This document shows, in pieces, positions 33,282 through 40,760 of a stretch of 54,924 bases of DNA. The stretch's first letter is position 1; each line of letters opens with the position of its first letter. A program made the position numbers and the translations under genes. Origin of the DNA: a bacterium (GTDB taxonomy: Bacteria > Patescibacteriota > Patescibacteriia > Patescibacteriales > Patescibacteriaceae); the NCBI GenBank assembly GCA_029570385.1, contig JAKPXD010000009.1:1-54924 (forward strand). Direction: 5' to 3'. The notes under the pieces were generated by a model that was not told where the DNA came from, ran no database searches, and was given only the letters and a program-made list of their open reading frames with translations.

Positions 33282-35387
33282 TTAGCGAGGTCCGCCACCC
33301 ATACCGCCCATCATCTGAAAACCACCACGCTGGTTACTAGCTGACGGGGCTGTTTTATTGGCATTGCTGATAGACTGAACAACAATTATATCATCTGCGG
33401 TTAAACCGCTAACAACTTCGCTCTTGGTGTCATTAGACAGACCGATTTCAATATATTTAACTTCAGGCAAATCGGCAGTAGTAATTGTCTCGCCCAATTT
33501 CAAGCGGCGCTTACCGAATATCTCAACATAGGATAACCCCTGACTGTCTGTTTTAATTAAAGAATTATCTAAAACTAAAATATCGGTTTTACTATCAATA
33601 ACAATCTCGGCCGACACGCTCATTTGCGGCTTAACCCGTTCATCCTGATAATCCAAGCTAATTTTAATTTCATAGCTAACAACCCCTTGTTCGCTGGCGC
33701 CAATACTCTCCACCTCAGCCACTTGACCGGTTAATTTCAGCCCATCAATAGCCGTAAAACTGAGTGAAGCTTGCTGGCCAACTTTAACCTTGGCAATGTC
33801 TACTTCATTTAAAGAAATAACCGCTAATTGCTGATCGGTAATAATTGTGGCAATAGAATTGGCAGCAGAATCAGAGGCCGAGGCGGCATAACCAACCTTT
33901 TGATTAACTTTGGCCACCACACCATCAATAGGCGACCTTACTTCGGCATCGGCTAAATCTTGAACTGCCTGCTCGTAGTCTTGGGCGGCTTGAGCCACTT
34001 GAACCCGAGCACTAGCCAAATCTACTTCGCGCGGTGCCGCTGTTTTTTGTTCTAGTTGTATTTTAGCATTTTCATAAGCAATTTTACGCGAAGCTAATTC
34101 AGAGTTGGCTGAATCTAAACTCTTCTTATTGTCAGATTGGGCTTGGACCAAACTGCTTTGGGCGGTTACTAAATTGTTCTTGGCTGTATCCAATGATGAC
34201 TTAGCATTATTAACGCTAGCCGAAGAGGATAGTCCGGAAGATGATATGCCCAGTTTGATATTATTAATTGCCTGTTGGGCTTGATTAATACTATTAATAC
34301 CGTTTAACAATGAACTTTCCTGAGAAGAGACCGTTTGTTTGTAACCATCAATGGTTGACTGACTCAATTTGGCCGAAACAACTGTATTTAATAAAACATT
34401 ATAAACATCATGAGCCATAGTCTTGGCCGATTGTAAAGCTGCTTTAGTAGCTATTAATTGCTTTTCGACATCATCATTAGTCCAGCTGGTGGTAGCAGCT
34501 AAGCGATTACTGGCTTCTAGTTTAATGAATTCAGCCCGCGCCAACTCATAGGAATTATTAGCATTAATTATGGATTGAGAATCTCTGGCACCCAATAAAT
34601 AGAGATAAGGGTGATCAGCGTTGCTATAATTGTTCTTGCCCAAAATATCATCAGCAGAAACAATGGCCGAACGAACCGTTAATTGAGCCGACTCCAAGGC
34701 CGATTTGGCATCACTATAGGTCTTAGATAAATCATTGTCGTCACTTTCCCCGCTGATATTATGAGTAGCTAAAGTATTATCGTAATTTCTCTGAGCATTT
34801 TCCAGGCTAATTTGAGCGTTGTCTAGCTGGATTTGCGCCTTAGCTAATGACTGTTCGCCGCTGATCTTAACGTCGTTAACATTAGCGACTGCCTGTTCAT
34901 AACTGAGCTGAGCTGAGGCTACCGAGTTCTCGGCCAGTTTAATTTCTTGTTTAGTAGCTCCGGCCAACTTAAGATTTAAATTGGCTCGAGCTGAAGTCAA
35001 AGAATTGTTAGCTTGAGTAACTTTATTTTTTAAATCGCTGGCGTCAAGTTTAGCGATAACATCGCCAGCCTTAACTTTTTGTCCAGCTTTAATGTATATA
35101 GCAATAATATCAGCTGCCACATTAGGTTTAACATCAACTTGGTCAGAGGTCTCAATCTGCCCTGATCCAGAAACCGAAACAACAATAGAACCTTTTTCAG
35201 CCGTCCCCATTACATAGGTAGTGCTACTGATGCCGGCTTGTTTGTGATGATAAAAATAATAGCCGCCAACTATAATGACGACTAACAAGAAAAAAACTAT
35301 CCGCCGTCTCTGAATAAGCCGACGGGTCGCTAGTAATAATTTTTTCAATTGAGATAACCGGCTATTTTTTTCATTTTCCATAATCAC
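33282..35387 (-). CDS. HlyD/MacA-type membrane-fusion protein, second system
   Basis: 701 residues: a basic N terminus, one membrane anchor (RRIVFFLLVVIIVGGYYFY), lipoyl half (GSIVVSVSGSGQIETSDQV, IKAGQKVKAGDVIAKL), a very long Ala/Ser/Asn-rich coiled-coil hairpin of roughly 390 residues, the second lipoyl half (EVRSPIDGVVAKVNQKVG) and beta-barrel domains. The C terminus is Gly/Met-rich (GGFQMMGGMGGGPR). First gene of the second export operon. A TATAGT box lies only about 5 nt before the first possible start, so the mRNA may be almost leaderless. Confidence 0.92.
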   Translation of the reverse strand: MIMENEKNSRLSQLKKLLLATRRLIQRRRIVFFLLVVIIVGGYYFYHHKQAGISSTTYVMGTAEKGSIVVSVSGSGQIETSDQVDVKPNVAADIIAIYIKAGQKVKAGDVIAKLDASDLKNKVTQANNSLTSARANLNLKLAGATKQEIKLAENSVASAQLSYEQAVANVNDVKISGEQSLAKAQIQLDNAQISLENAQRNYDNTLATHNISGESDDNDLSKTYSDAKSALESAQLTVRSAIVSADDILGKNNYSNADHPYLYLLGARDSQSIINANNSYELARAEFIKLEASNRLAATTSWTNDDVEKQLIATKAALQSAKTMAHDVYNVLLNTVVSAKLSQSTIDGYKQTVSSQESSLLNGINSINQAQQAINNIKLGISSSGLSSSASVNNAKSSLDTAKNNLVTAQSSLVQAQSDNKKSLDSANSELASRKIAYENAKIQLEQKTAAPREVDLASARVQVAQAAQDYEQAVQDLADAEVRSPIDGVVAKVNQKVGYAASASDSAANSIATIITDQQLAVISLNEVDIAKVKVGQQASLSFTAIDGLKLTGQVAEVESIGASEQGVVSYEIKISLDYQDERVKPQMSVSAEIVIDSKTDILVLDNSLIKTDSQGLSYVEIFGKRRLKLGETITTADLPEVKYIEIGLSNDTKSEVVSGLTADDIIVVQSISNANKTAPSASNQRGGFQMMGGMGGGPR

Positions 35388-35439
35388 TATACCAAAAAAT
35401 TGGTTTATAAAATTAAACCTCTATCTCTTAGTACGCAGA

Positions 35440-35602
35440 TTATAAAAAAATCTTCAAATAATTTTAAAATAATGGCTCTGGGTTAATAATCTTGATGTCA
35501 ATACCCAGCTCTTCTTTAGCTTCCCTTTGTGCCGCATGATATAATTAACTTACCACCACAAAATTTCCAAAAGTCATCACCATGCTTGACTAATAATACT
35601 TG
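35440..35602 (-). pseudogene. Deletion-scarred copy of the NUDIX gene
   Basis: Two blocks match the NUDIX gene at 40.3-40.7 kb: about 68 bp near 35467-35535 with two differences, and about 51 bp at 35552-35602 without differences. An internal piece of roughly 20 bp and a 5' part of the alignment of roughly 170 bp are deleted, so no product is possible. The flanking TCTTCAAATAATTTTAAAAT at 35450 also matches 40281. The high identity means this copy is recent. Confidence 0.85.
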
Positions 35603-35686
35603 TTGTTAGGCACACACATTTTGCACTCTGGCTAACGCCTCATTCAGTGTTAGTTCTCCTAGAGTAATAGCTCTAAATTACTATAA

Positions 35687-35829
35687 CTAATCTTCCAGAT
35701 TATCCAACCACCCCCCATTTGTCGAGAATACCAATAATAGCATTGTTGCTAGAATGCTGATCAAATTAACAGCTAAGTAACTGATAGCTAACAAGCTGCC
35801 CAAAAAAACCAAGAGTGCTATACTTTGTT
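35687..35829 (-). other. Hydrophobic open frame without a good start
   Basis: After the PLD stop the minus strand stays open to a TAG at 35689-35687, reading IALLVFLGSLLAISYLAVNL and then another hydrophobic stretch ending GGWLDNLED. This looks like one or two membrane helices. No ATG lies ahead of the hydrophobic part (only TTG codons), so it is either a small coupled membrane protein or a remnant. The 85 bp between it and the NUDIX copy show nothing recognisable. Confidence 0.3.
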
Positions 35830-35832
35830 TGT

Positions 35833-37014
35833 TTATTGATTTTTTTGATAGTTAAATAAAAAGGATTGTCCAAACGACTGGACAAGCGAATCTATATTAG
35901 AGATAATTGTTGATTCATCATTATCAAAAAACCCGCCGGAACTCCAATTATTGGTTCCAAAAACAACCGTTTGATCATCTATTATTAGCGCGTGATGATG
36001 CAAGAATGAATTCAAATCATCCTGACCAGATAAATCTTTAACTTCTTGATTACGCCGATGATCAGTGATTATTTCCAGCTTATTAAATAGCGATTTAGTC
36101 ATTATCTGATTAACCGAATACTTACCAGTCCAATTGACATCATCAATGATCATGGTCACCGGATGACGGCGGGCGACTGTTAACATCGCATGGGCCAAAT
36201 CACGATCAGTAAAATTCCAAATCATACCCTTAAGACTATTCTTAGTGCCGTATATCAAATCAATCATACGGTTTCTTAATCCGCGATTCCGAGTTTGCGG
36301 TCCAAACCAAATCTCCAAAAAACCATTGGTATATTGGAATCTCTCTGCCAGACAATCACTGGCTAATATTTTTTTGCGGCCATAATTATTGTTGGCTAAC
36401 CGATCAATCTCCCGTCCGAAAGAGTCAACCAGCTCAGGTCTTGGACTAATTAATAAAAAACTAGGATCGTATCTGTCCTGCAGCTTAGTAAAATTATATG
36501 AACCGAATAAGAGCTGTCCTGACGATTGGCCACGATCAATTATGATAAATTTATGATGCATATAGCCACGTTTGGACTTGATGTCAATCCGCCGAATATT
36601 CTCTGGCAAATCACTCAGTAGCTGATTGTTAAATTGGCTCTTGCCAGCATCTAAAATTATAGTAACTTTAACTCCTCTGTTGGCGGCTTGATAAATAGCT
36701 TCTTTAATATCTTGATCACTAAAAGAATAAACTGCTAATTCAATAGTGGCCTGCGCACTGTCAATCGCCGCGATGACCAGTTGGGATAACTTATTCTGCC
36801 CCAGTTGATCATTGAAATAAAGCTGTCCGGAAAATGGCTCATTAATTTGCTGCACCGGTTCGGAAAAAACAAAAGGATTAAATAATAGATTGGCTTGCGG
36901 TTTCAACCAAATAACTAAAAAAATTATAAAAATTAAAAATAAAGCCAACCATATTAATTGAACCAATTGTGTGATTTTTAATTTTTTAACTGATTTCCTG
37001 AGCTTTAATGGCAT
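35833..37014 (-). CDS. Membrane-anchored phospholipase-D-family protein
   Basis: 393 residues. One membrane helix (about 17-40, LIWLALFLIFIIFLVIWL) is followed by two PLD domains. HKD motif 1 is MHHKFIIID, then GSYNFT. HKD motif 2 reads LHHHALIIDDQTVVFGTNNWS, where the lysine of HxK is histidine, while the later Asp, GTNNWS and NDES are kept. The family includes phospholipases and nucleases (Nuc, bacterial defence effectors); the substrate cannot be told. Its ATG overlaps the 3' end of the ABC-like gene by 29 nt, which ties it to the RT operon. Confidence 0.88.
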   Translation of the reverse strand: MPLKLRKSVKKLKITQLVQLIWLALFLIFIIFLVIWLKPQANLLFNPFVFSEPVQQINEPFSGQLYFNDQLGQNKLSQLVIAAIDSAQATIELAVYSFSDQDIKEAIYQAANRGVKVTIILDAGKSQFNNQLLSDLPENIRRIDIKSKRGYMHHKFIIIDRGQSSGQLLFGSYNFTKLQDRYDPSFLLISPRPELVDSFGREIDRLANNNYGRKKILASDCLAERFQYTNGFLEIWFGPQTRNRGLRNRMIDLIYGTKNSLKGMIWNFTDRDLAHAMLTVARRHPVTMIIDDVNWTGKYSVNQIMTKSLFNKLEIITDHRRNQEVKDLSGQDDLNSFLHHHALIIDDQTVVFGTNNWSSGGFFDNDESTIISNIDSLVQSFGQSFLFNYQKNQ

Positions 37015-38167
37015 AATGCTGATGATAATTTAAGAACTTATTAGCCTGACCGGAAAAACAAATTATAATACTATCCGACAATTGTTGGCTCATAATATTT
37101 AATATCACTCTTATATCGTTATAGCCCAGATCTAACCAAAAATTATCAACAACAATCAATGCTGGTCGATTAATTAAACAGTAAGCTGCTTGCAGAGCAA
37201 AAAAACTACTGTGATTATCAATAACTCGGACTGAACGATTTAAGTTACCGTCCGCTGCCACTAAATCTTTAATAATTTTTTGCTTATTTACAACTGCCAA
37301 AATTTTCTCAATATCAGCTAAGTCAATATTTTGCTTATCGCGACCCAACAAAAACTCCATCAAAGACTTTTCGGTGGTCGCCAAAGTCTGATCCAGTAAA
37401 TAAGCGCCGCCAAAAATTTCTTGCCACTGACAATAGTTAAAACGACGGCCGTCTATCTTAACATGAATAGATTTAGGTAAATAGGCGCCTTGACCAGCTA
37501 ATAAGCGAGCCAGCCTAGTCTTACCCGATAAATTTGGACCGGTAAACAAAATTCGGTCCCCCGGCTTAAAAGAAAAACTCAAGCGCCGATAATAAGCACT
37601 CTGCTGAAAAAGTTTAGTTTTTGGAGAATAAAAAACAATTGTTTTATCAATCTTAAATATTTGGGGAAATTTCAATTGGCCGACTGAACGAACAATAGTT
37701 AGATATAACCCCAGCTTAGCTGGAAACCAATAAAGGCCAATCCGTAAAGCTTCGTTAGCCAAGCGCGACAAATAAACTATTAAAAATAGCCGCGAAAAAT
37801 TATGACTATCGCTTAAATTAATTAACGATAATAAATTACCAGAATTAAGTTGTAAAAAACTAACCAATAATAATAAAACGATAAATAATAATCGCGAGCT
37901 AGCTTTCAGCCAAACATCGCGACGAATACGAAAAAAAGAATCAAGCGCTACCAGACGATCAAAATGACTTAACACTTGGCCTTCTTGATGAAAAATTTTT
38001 AAAAATTCTTTATCACTTAGATTATTATCTAAATAATAAATCAATCGGGAATAAAAAGTTACTTCTTGTGAAATATATCGACGAGCAATAAAATAGGCAC
38101 CAAAAAAATGGCAACAGAAAAAAGGATTAAAAATAAACCAACTAGCCACCAGGTTAATCCAGCCCAA
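36986..38167 (-). CDS. ABC-exporter-like protein, C-terminal part with degenerate ATPase domain
   Basis: This 393-codon frame holds the rest of a transmembrane domain (from about 38105, FGAYFIARRYISQEVTFYS, through two more helices SRLLFIVLLLLVSFLQL and ANEALRIGLYWFPAKLGL) and a nucleotide-binding domain. Walker A is GPNLSGKT, intact in outline. The signature LSGGQ is absent (VIDNHSSFFALQAA in its place), the Walker B segment reads LIVVDNFWL with Asn where the catalytic Glu should be, and the H-loop region IIICFSGQ has no His. ATP binding may persist, but hydrolysis is doubtful. It is in the -1 frame relative to the N-terminal part. Confidence 0.8.
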   Translation of the reverse strand: MGWINLVASWFIFNPFFCCHFFGAYFIARRYISQEVTFYSRLIYYLDNNLSDKEFLKIFHQEGQVLSHFDRLVALDSFFRIRRDVWLKASSRLLFIVLLLLVSFLQLNSGNLLSLINLSDSHNFSRLFLIVYLSRLANEALRIGLYWFPAKLGLYLTIVRSVGQLKFPQIFKIDKTIVFYSPKTKLFQQSAYYRRLSFSFKPGDRILFTGPNLSGKTRLARLLAGQGAYLPKSIHVKIDGRRFNYCQWQEIFGGAYLLDQTLATTEKSLMEFLLGRDKQNIDLADIEKILAVVNKQKIIKDLVAADGNLNRSVRVIDNHSSFFALQAAYCLINRPALIVVDNFWLDLGYNDIRVILNIMSQQLSDSIIICFSGQANKFLNYHQHYAIKAQEIS

Positions 38168-38691
38168 TAGGCCAACAAAATGGTAACTAAAAAACCAACT
38201 AGCCAGCGGACTATGCCAAATAATGAATTGGTCACCCCCATTGAAGCCAATGGCAAGTGATAATATACTTTAGCTAATAATTGAGATTTATACTTAGTTT
38301 GACTCTTGGCCAACGAGCGATTCAATTGAGAACGAACCAATCGCCGTCGAAGACTGTTAGCCAAAAGCACAGAAAAAGTTTTCTCCTGACGTAATGCCCA
38401 GTAAACAATAACAAAAAAACCAATTGCTAATAACCAAAAAATTAACCAAAAATTACTGAGTTGCCAACCGATTGGGCGACCCAACCAAAATCGACTAATG
38501 GCTATCAGAGCAGCCTCGACAATTCCTTGAAAAAACAACAAAATAATTAAATTAATTATTAGTCGTCGCTGTTTTTTGAAAAAATTCCATATATAAGACC
38601 ACTGCCATCTTTCTAGTTGGTAATTAGTATTATCACTCGCCTGTCGACGAGCCATTTGTAACAATCGAGCTTGTGATTTAAGATTTTCCAT
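38059..38691 (-). CDS. ABC-exporter-like protein, N-terminal membrane part
   Basis: 210 codons from the ATG at 38691, which overlaps the RT stop by 14 nt (ATGGAAAATCTTAA); the frame open to 38727 is less likely. It encodes about four membrane helices (LIINLIILLFFQGIVEAALIA; FWLIFWLLAIGFFVIVYWAL; VRWLVGFLVTILLAYWAGL; WLVGLFLILFSVAIF) and the coupling-loop region LRRRLVRSQLNRSLAKSQTK, the first four helices of a type IV ABC exporter. Reading on in this frame stops soon after IFHKK, but a -1 shift in the T7 run continues smoothly into the C-terminal part. Confidence 0.78.
   Translation of the reverse strand: MENLKSQARLLQMARRQASDNTNYQLERWQWSYIWNFFKKQRRLIINLIILLFFQGIVEAALIAISRFWLGRPIGWQLSNFWLIFWLLAIGFFVIVYWALRQEKTFSVLLANSLRRRLVRSQLNRSLAKSQTKYKSQLLAKVYYHLPLASMGVTNSLFGIVRWLVGFLVTILLAYWAGLTWWLVGLFLILFSVAIFLVPILLLVDIFHKK
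38102..38108 (-). other. Slippery T7 run joining the two ABC-like frames
   Basis: On the minus strand the 0-frame codons are ATT TTT TTG, so T-TTT-TTG fits the X-XXY-YYZ slippery heptamer. After a -1 slip the reading continues TTT TTT GGT GCC into FGAYFIARRY, giving an unbroken exporter of about 570 residues, the normal half-transporter length. The same site is also a typical place for a homopolymer error or an inactivating indel. Confidence 0.6.
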
Positions 38692-39886
38692 GATGAAAAC
38701 GCCAATAAATTTGATAGGGCGATTCAATACCTAATTGACGAAGCTGTTCCGCTGCTAATCGCCGTTGTCGCGGTGTATACGAACGATACAAAAATTTAGT
38801 CATAATTATAAAAAATTTCTCGGCTAAATAACGCATTTGCTGATAATCATTAATTTGCGGCTTGGCTGCCAATAAACGGCCAAATTGATAATTATAATTA
38901 GTGGCTAAGCTGGCCATTTGTTTTTTAAGCAGCTTATATTTAAGACCATAACTCCAATGTTGTCGAGTTAAAATCTGCCGCCAATTAGCTAATATCCTCT
39001 CCACCAAGGCTGGCTCTAAACTAATTTTGCCATTAGCCAATTTATAGCCCAAGAAATTAAAATCTCCAGCGGCTGGGCCAAGATAGATTTTATTTTTATT
39101 AAAGACTAGTTCTAACGCAGTTAAGTCAGTAAATAATTGATCCTTGGTTGAAGATAATCTTTGGTAATTATTATCCAAGAACGCAATATCATCGCCAACA
39201 CGAACATAAAAATTAGCCAGACGCTTATATTTTAAATCAATCTCGGTAAGATATAAATTGGCAAAAAGCGCAATTAGCGGAACCCCCTGGACAAGTCCTT
39301 GATCTAGTTGTCCAATTACTCCTTGGCGGCATATAGAATTACCAATAAATAATTTTAGCAAATTAAGAAGCGACTTATCGTTAAAAAAATTTTCCAGCTG
39401 ACTAATAAGAATATCTTGATTGATCTGCTCAGAATAATTTTTAAGATCTATAACTAATGCTTGGCTAGAGGAAAAATTTCGACGATAATTATGACAAAAC
39501 TGTTTAGCCGCCAAATATGGTGGACGACCGGGACGATAAGAAAATAGACGTTCGGAAAAATAATTATCCAGTGTTGGTAAAATAATTCGATAAATGGCCT
39601 GCGCTTTAATCCGTTCACGAATATTATAAACAAAAACTTCCCGGTAACTATCCGGTTTATTCCTTTTTGGTATCTTAATTGATATAGCTGGACTAATCGG
39701 CTGACCGGTCAATAACTCTTTTTGGCAGCTTATCAATAATTGTTGACTGGTTAAATCGTGATCGCACAAAAAATGGCCATCAAGGCCATGATAGCGCCTA
39801 TTTTTATGATCACTGATAAAACTGCCAACAATTTCTAAATAAGCCTGCTCAAAATTAGCTAGACTGATTATTTTATCTACCAACAT
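38678..39886 (-). CDS. Reverse transcriptase, group II-intron-like / unknown group
   Basis: 402 residues from the ATG at 39886 (a GTG at 39901 adds five). RT motifs in order, numbered from the GTG: RPGRPPYLAA near 123, catalytic Asp 152 in LVIDLKNYSEQINQDIL, DQGLVQGVPLIALFANLYLTEID near 200, the catalytic pair as VGDD at 235-238 (in YVRVGDDIAF, where YADD is usual), and FLGY at 283-286. No intron maturase, HNH or protease domain follows; a basic helical C terminus ends IYWRFHHGKS. Retron hallmarks (NAxxH, VTG) are not seen. The stop overlaps the next ATG by 14 nt, so RT, ABC-like and PLD proteins are translated from one message. The start codon lies in an arm of the upstream inverted repeat. 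Confidence 0.88.
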   Translation of the reverse strand: MLVDKIISLANFEQAYLEIVGSFISDHKNRRYHGLDGHFLCDHDLTSQQLLISCQKELLTGQPISPAISIKIPKRNKPDSYREVFVYNIRERIKAQAIYRIILPTLDNYFSERLFSYRPGRPPYLAAKQFCHNYRRNFSSSQALVIDLKNYSEQINQDILISQLENFFNDKSLLNLLKLFIGNSICRQGVIGQLDQGLVQGVPLIALFANLYLTEIDLKYKRLANFYVRVGDDIAFLDNNYQRLSSTKDQLFTDLTALELVFNKNKIYLGPAAGDFNFLGYKLANGKISLEPALVERILANWRQILTRQHWSYGLKYKLLKKQMASLATNYNYQFGRLLAAKPQINDYQQMRYLAEKFFIIMTKFLYRSYTPRQRRLAAEQLRQLGIESPYQIYWRFHHGKS

Positions 39887-40107
39887 ATTCTTGAGAATCA
39901 CCCCCAGGATAACTAACGACTACACGCTAGTTATAATTTAAATTCAAATGATGCCCGTTCCTGGGGAGCAATCCCCAGGGCGTGGCCTTTACCACCTACC
40001 GTTAACTTAAAACTAAACCGATATCAACGGCTGTATATTTAGTCTAATCTAACGATTATTGATATCCCCAATAGAGGTTGTGAGGGTGATTCTAAAGAAT
40101 ACTTGTT
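39882..40107 (-). ncRNA. Inverted-repeat-closed structured leader upstream of the RT
   Basis: Outer arms at 40107-40082 and 39905-39882 (minus strand) pair over about 22 positions with one 2-nt slip. Between them lie: a stem GATATCAA/TTGATATC with an inner CG pair and a TTAG/CTAA cap (40020-40066); an 8-bp stem CCTGGGGA/TCCCCAGG with a 4-nt loop (39960-39979); and a 10-bp stem ATAACTAGCG/CGTTAGTTAT with one G-U pair when read as minus-strand RNA (39909-39934). A TATACT box at 40115-40110 predicts a start near 40103, inside arm 1. The shape resembles a retron msr-msd with a1/a2 arms beside its RT, though it could be an RT translational control structure, since arm 2 covers the RT start. Confidence 0.6.
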
Positions 40108-40137
40108 TTAGTATAACAAAAAAATATTATAAATTCC
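40083..40137. repeat. Repeat copy 2 of the RT upstream element
   Basis: Matches 30893-30946 at about 90 percent by eye over the arm, the -10 box and the AT-rich stretch AACAAAAAAATATTATAAAT. It contains the first arm of the structured leader. Confidence 0.75.
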
Positions 40138-40262
40138 AGCTAAAGACACGCTATCTCTAATTGGTTAATCTATAATATTTTAATGATAGCTACGCCACCT
40201 TCTTTAGTGTCGCTAATAGTGAGTCTCTATTCAACTACCCCGCTACTAAATCTATAGCCATC
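40138..40262 (-). pseudogene. Decayed 3' half of a DUF5666-type gene
   Basis: The sequence aligns with the 3' end of the gene at 30947-31360: the minus strand still reads GGVAIIKIL then INQLE, against GGVVLVKTLQINQAE in the intact gene, but with in-frame stops and indels. It sits between the RT leader and the NUDIX gene, showing that a copy of the second MacB operon once bordered the RT here. Confidence 0.7.
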
Positions 40263-40287
40263 CTTAATCCGCAGCTTACAAAAATTT

Positions 40288-40680
40288 TCAAATAATTTTA
40301 AAATATTTGAGAGTAGGAATAATGTTCGGTGCCAAGTCTTCTTTATCTAAACTGCCCAGGTCAATCCAGGCCCATTGCTCAATATCCCCACCAGGTATTA
40401 TATCTCCAATAAAATCAGTCAAATAGTGGACCAAGATAATATCTACCAACCCATCACCGTTATTTTTTTTTACGTAAAACAAAAATGGCTCTGGATTAAT
40501 AATCTTGATGTCAATACCCAGCTCCTCTTTAGCTTCCCTTTGTGCCGCACTGATTAAACCTTCTCCATTGATATAATCAACCTTGCCACCACAAAATTTC
40601 CAAAAGTCATCACCATGCTTGACTAATAATACTTGTCTATTCCGGACAATAACCGGTCCGGAGGCGATTATGATTGACAT
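40288..40680 (-). CDS. NUDIX hydrolase
   Basis: 130 residues from the ATG at 40680 (MSIIIASGPVIVRNRQVLLV); a TTG at 40689 is less likely. The Nudix box is largely present: GGKVDYINGEGLISAAQREAKEELGIDI, with GG, REAKEELG and the spacing of GX5EX7REUXEEXGU roughly kept, the insertion INGEG lengthening the first part. Such enzymes hydrolyse nucleoside diphosphate derivatives, including damaged nucleotides. A damaged second copy lies at 35.4-35.6 kb. Not obviously part of the RT operon, being upstream of its promoter. Confidence 0.88.
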   Translation of the reverse strand: MSIIIASGPVIVRNRQVLLVKHGDDFWKFCGGKVDYINGEGLISAAQREAKEELGIDIKIINPEPFLFYVKKNNGDGLVDIILVHYLTDFIGDIIPGGDIEQWAWIDLGSLDKEDLAPNIIPTLKYFKII

Positions 40681-40760
40681 AAATAGCAAATTAACGATTT
40701 ATTAAATTATTAAGCCCAACCAGTAATGGTTTATATATATATCCAACTCGCTATCTATAA

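Noticed and set aside
38678-39886. Canonical retron RT
   Set aside because: The retron NAxxH and VTG motifs are not present and FLGY is, so only the RNA layout is retron-like.
39960-39979. Group II intron domain V
   Set aside because: The 8-bp hairpin has a GNRA loop only on the strand opposite to the RT, lacks the two-base bulge and AGC triad, and no intron boundaries are seen.
39882-40107. Diversity-generating retroelement template repeat
   Set aside because: I found no second copy of this interval that differs mainly at adenines, no variable C-type-lectin-like target and no Avd gene nearby. A genome-wide TR/VR search would settle it.
30893-40137. Insertion-sequence ends flanking the MacB and RT operons
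   Set aside because: The two copies are in the same orientation, no transposase frame lies between them, and duplication of a gene block explains them better.
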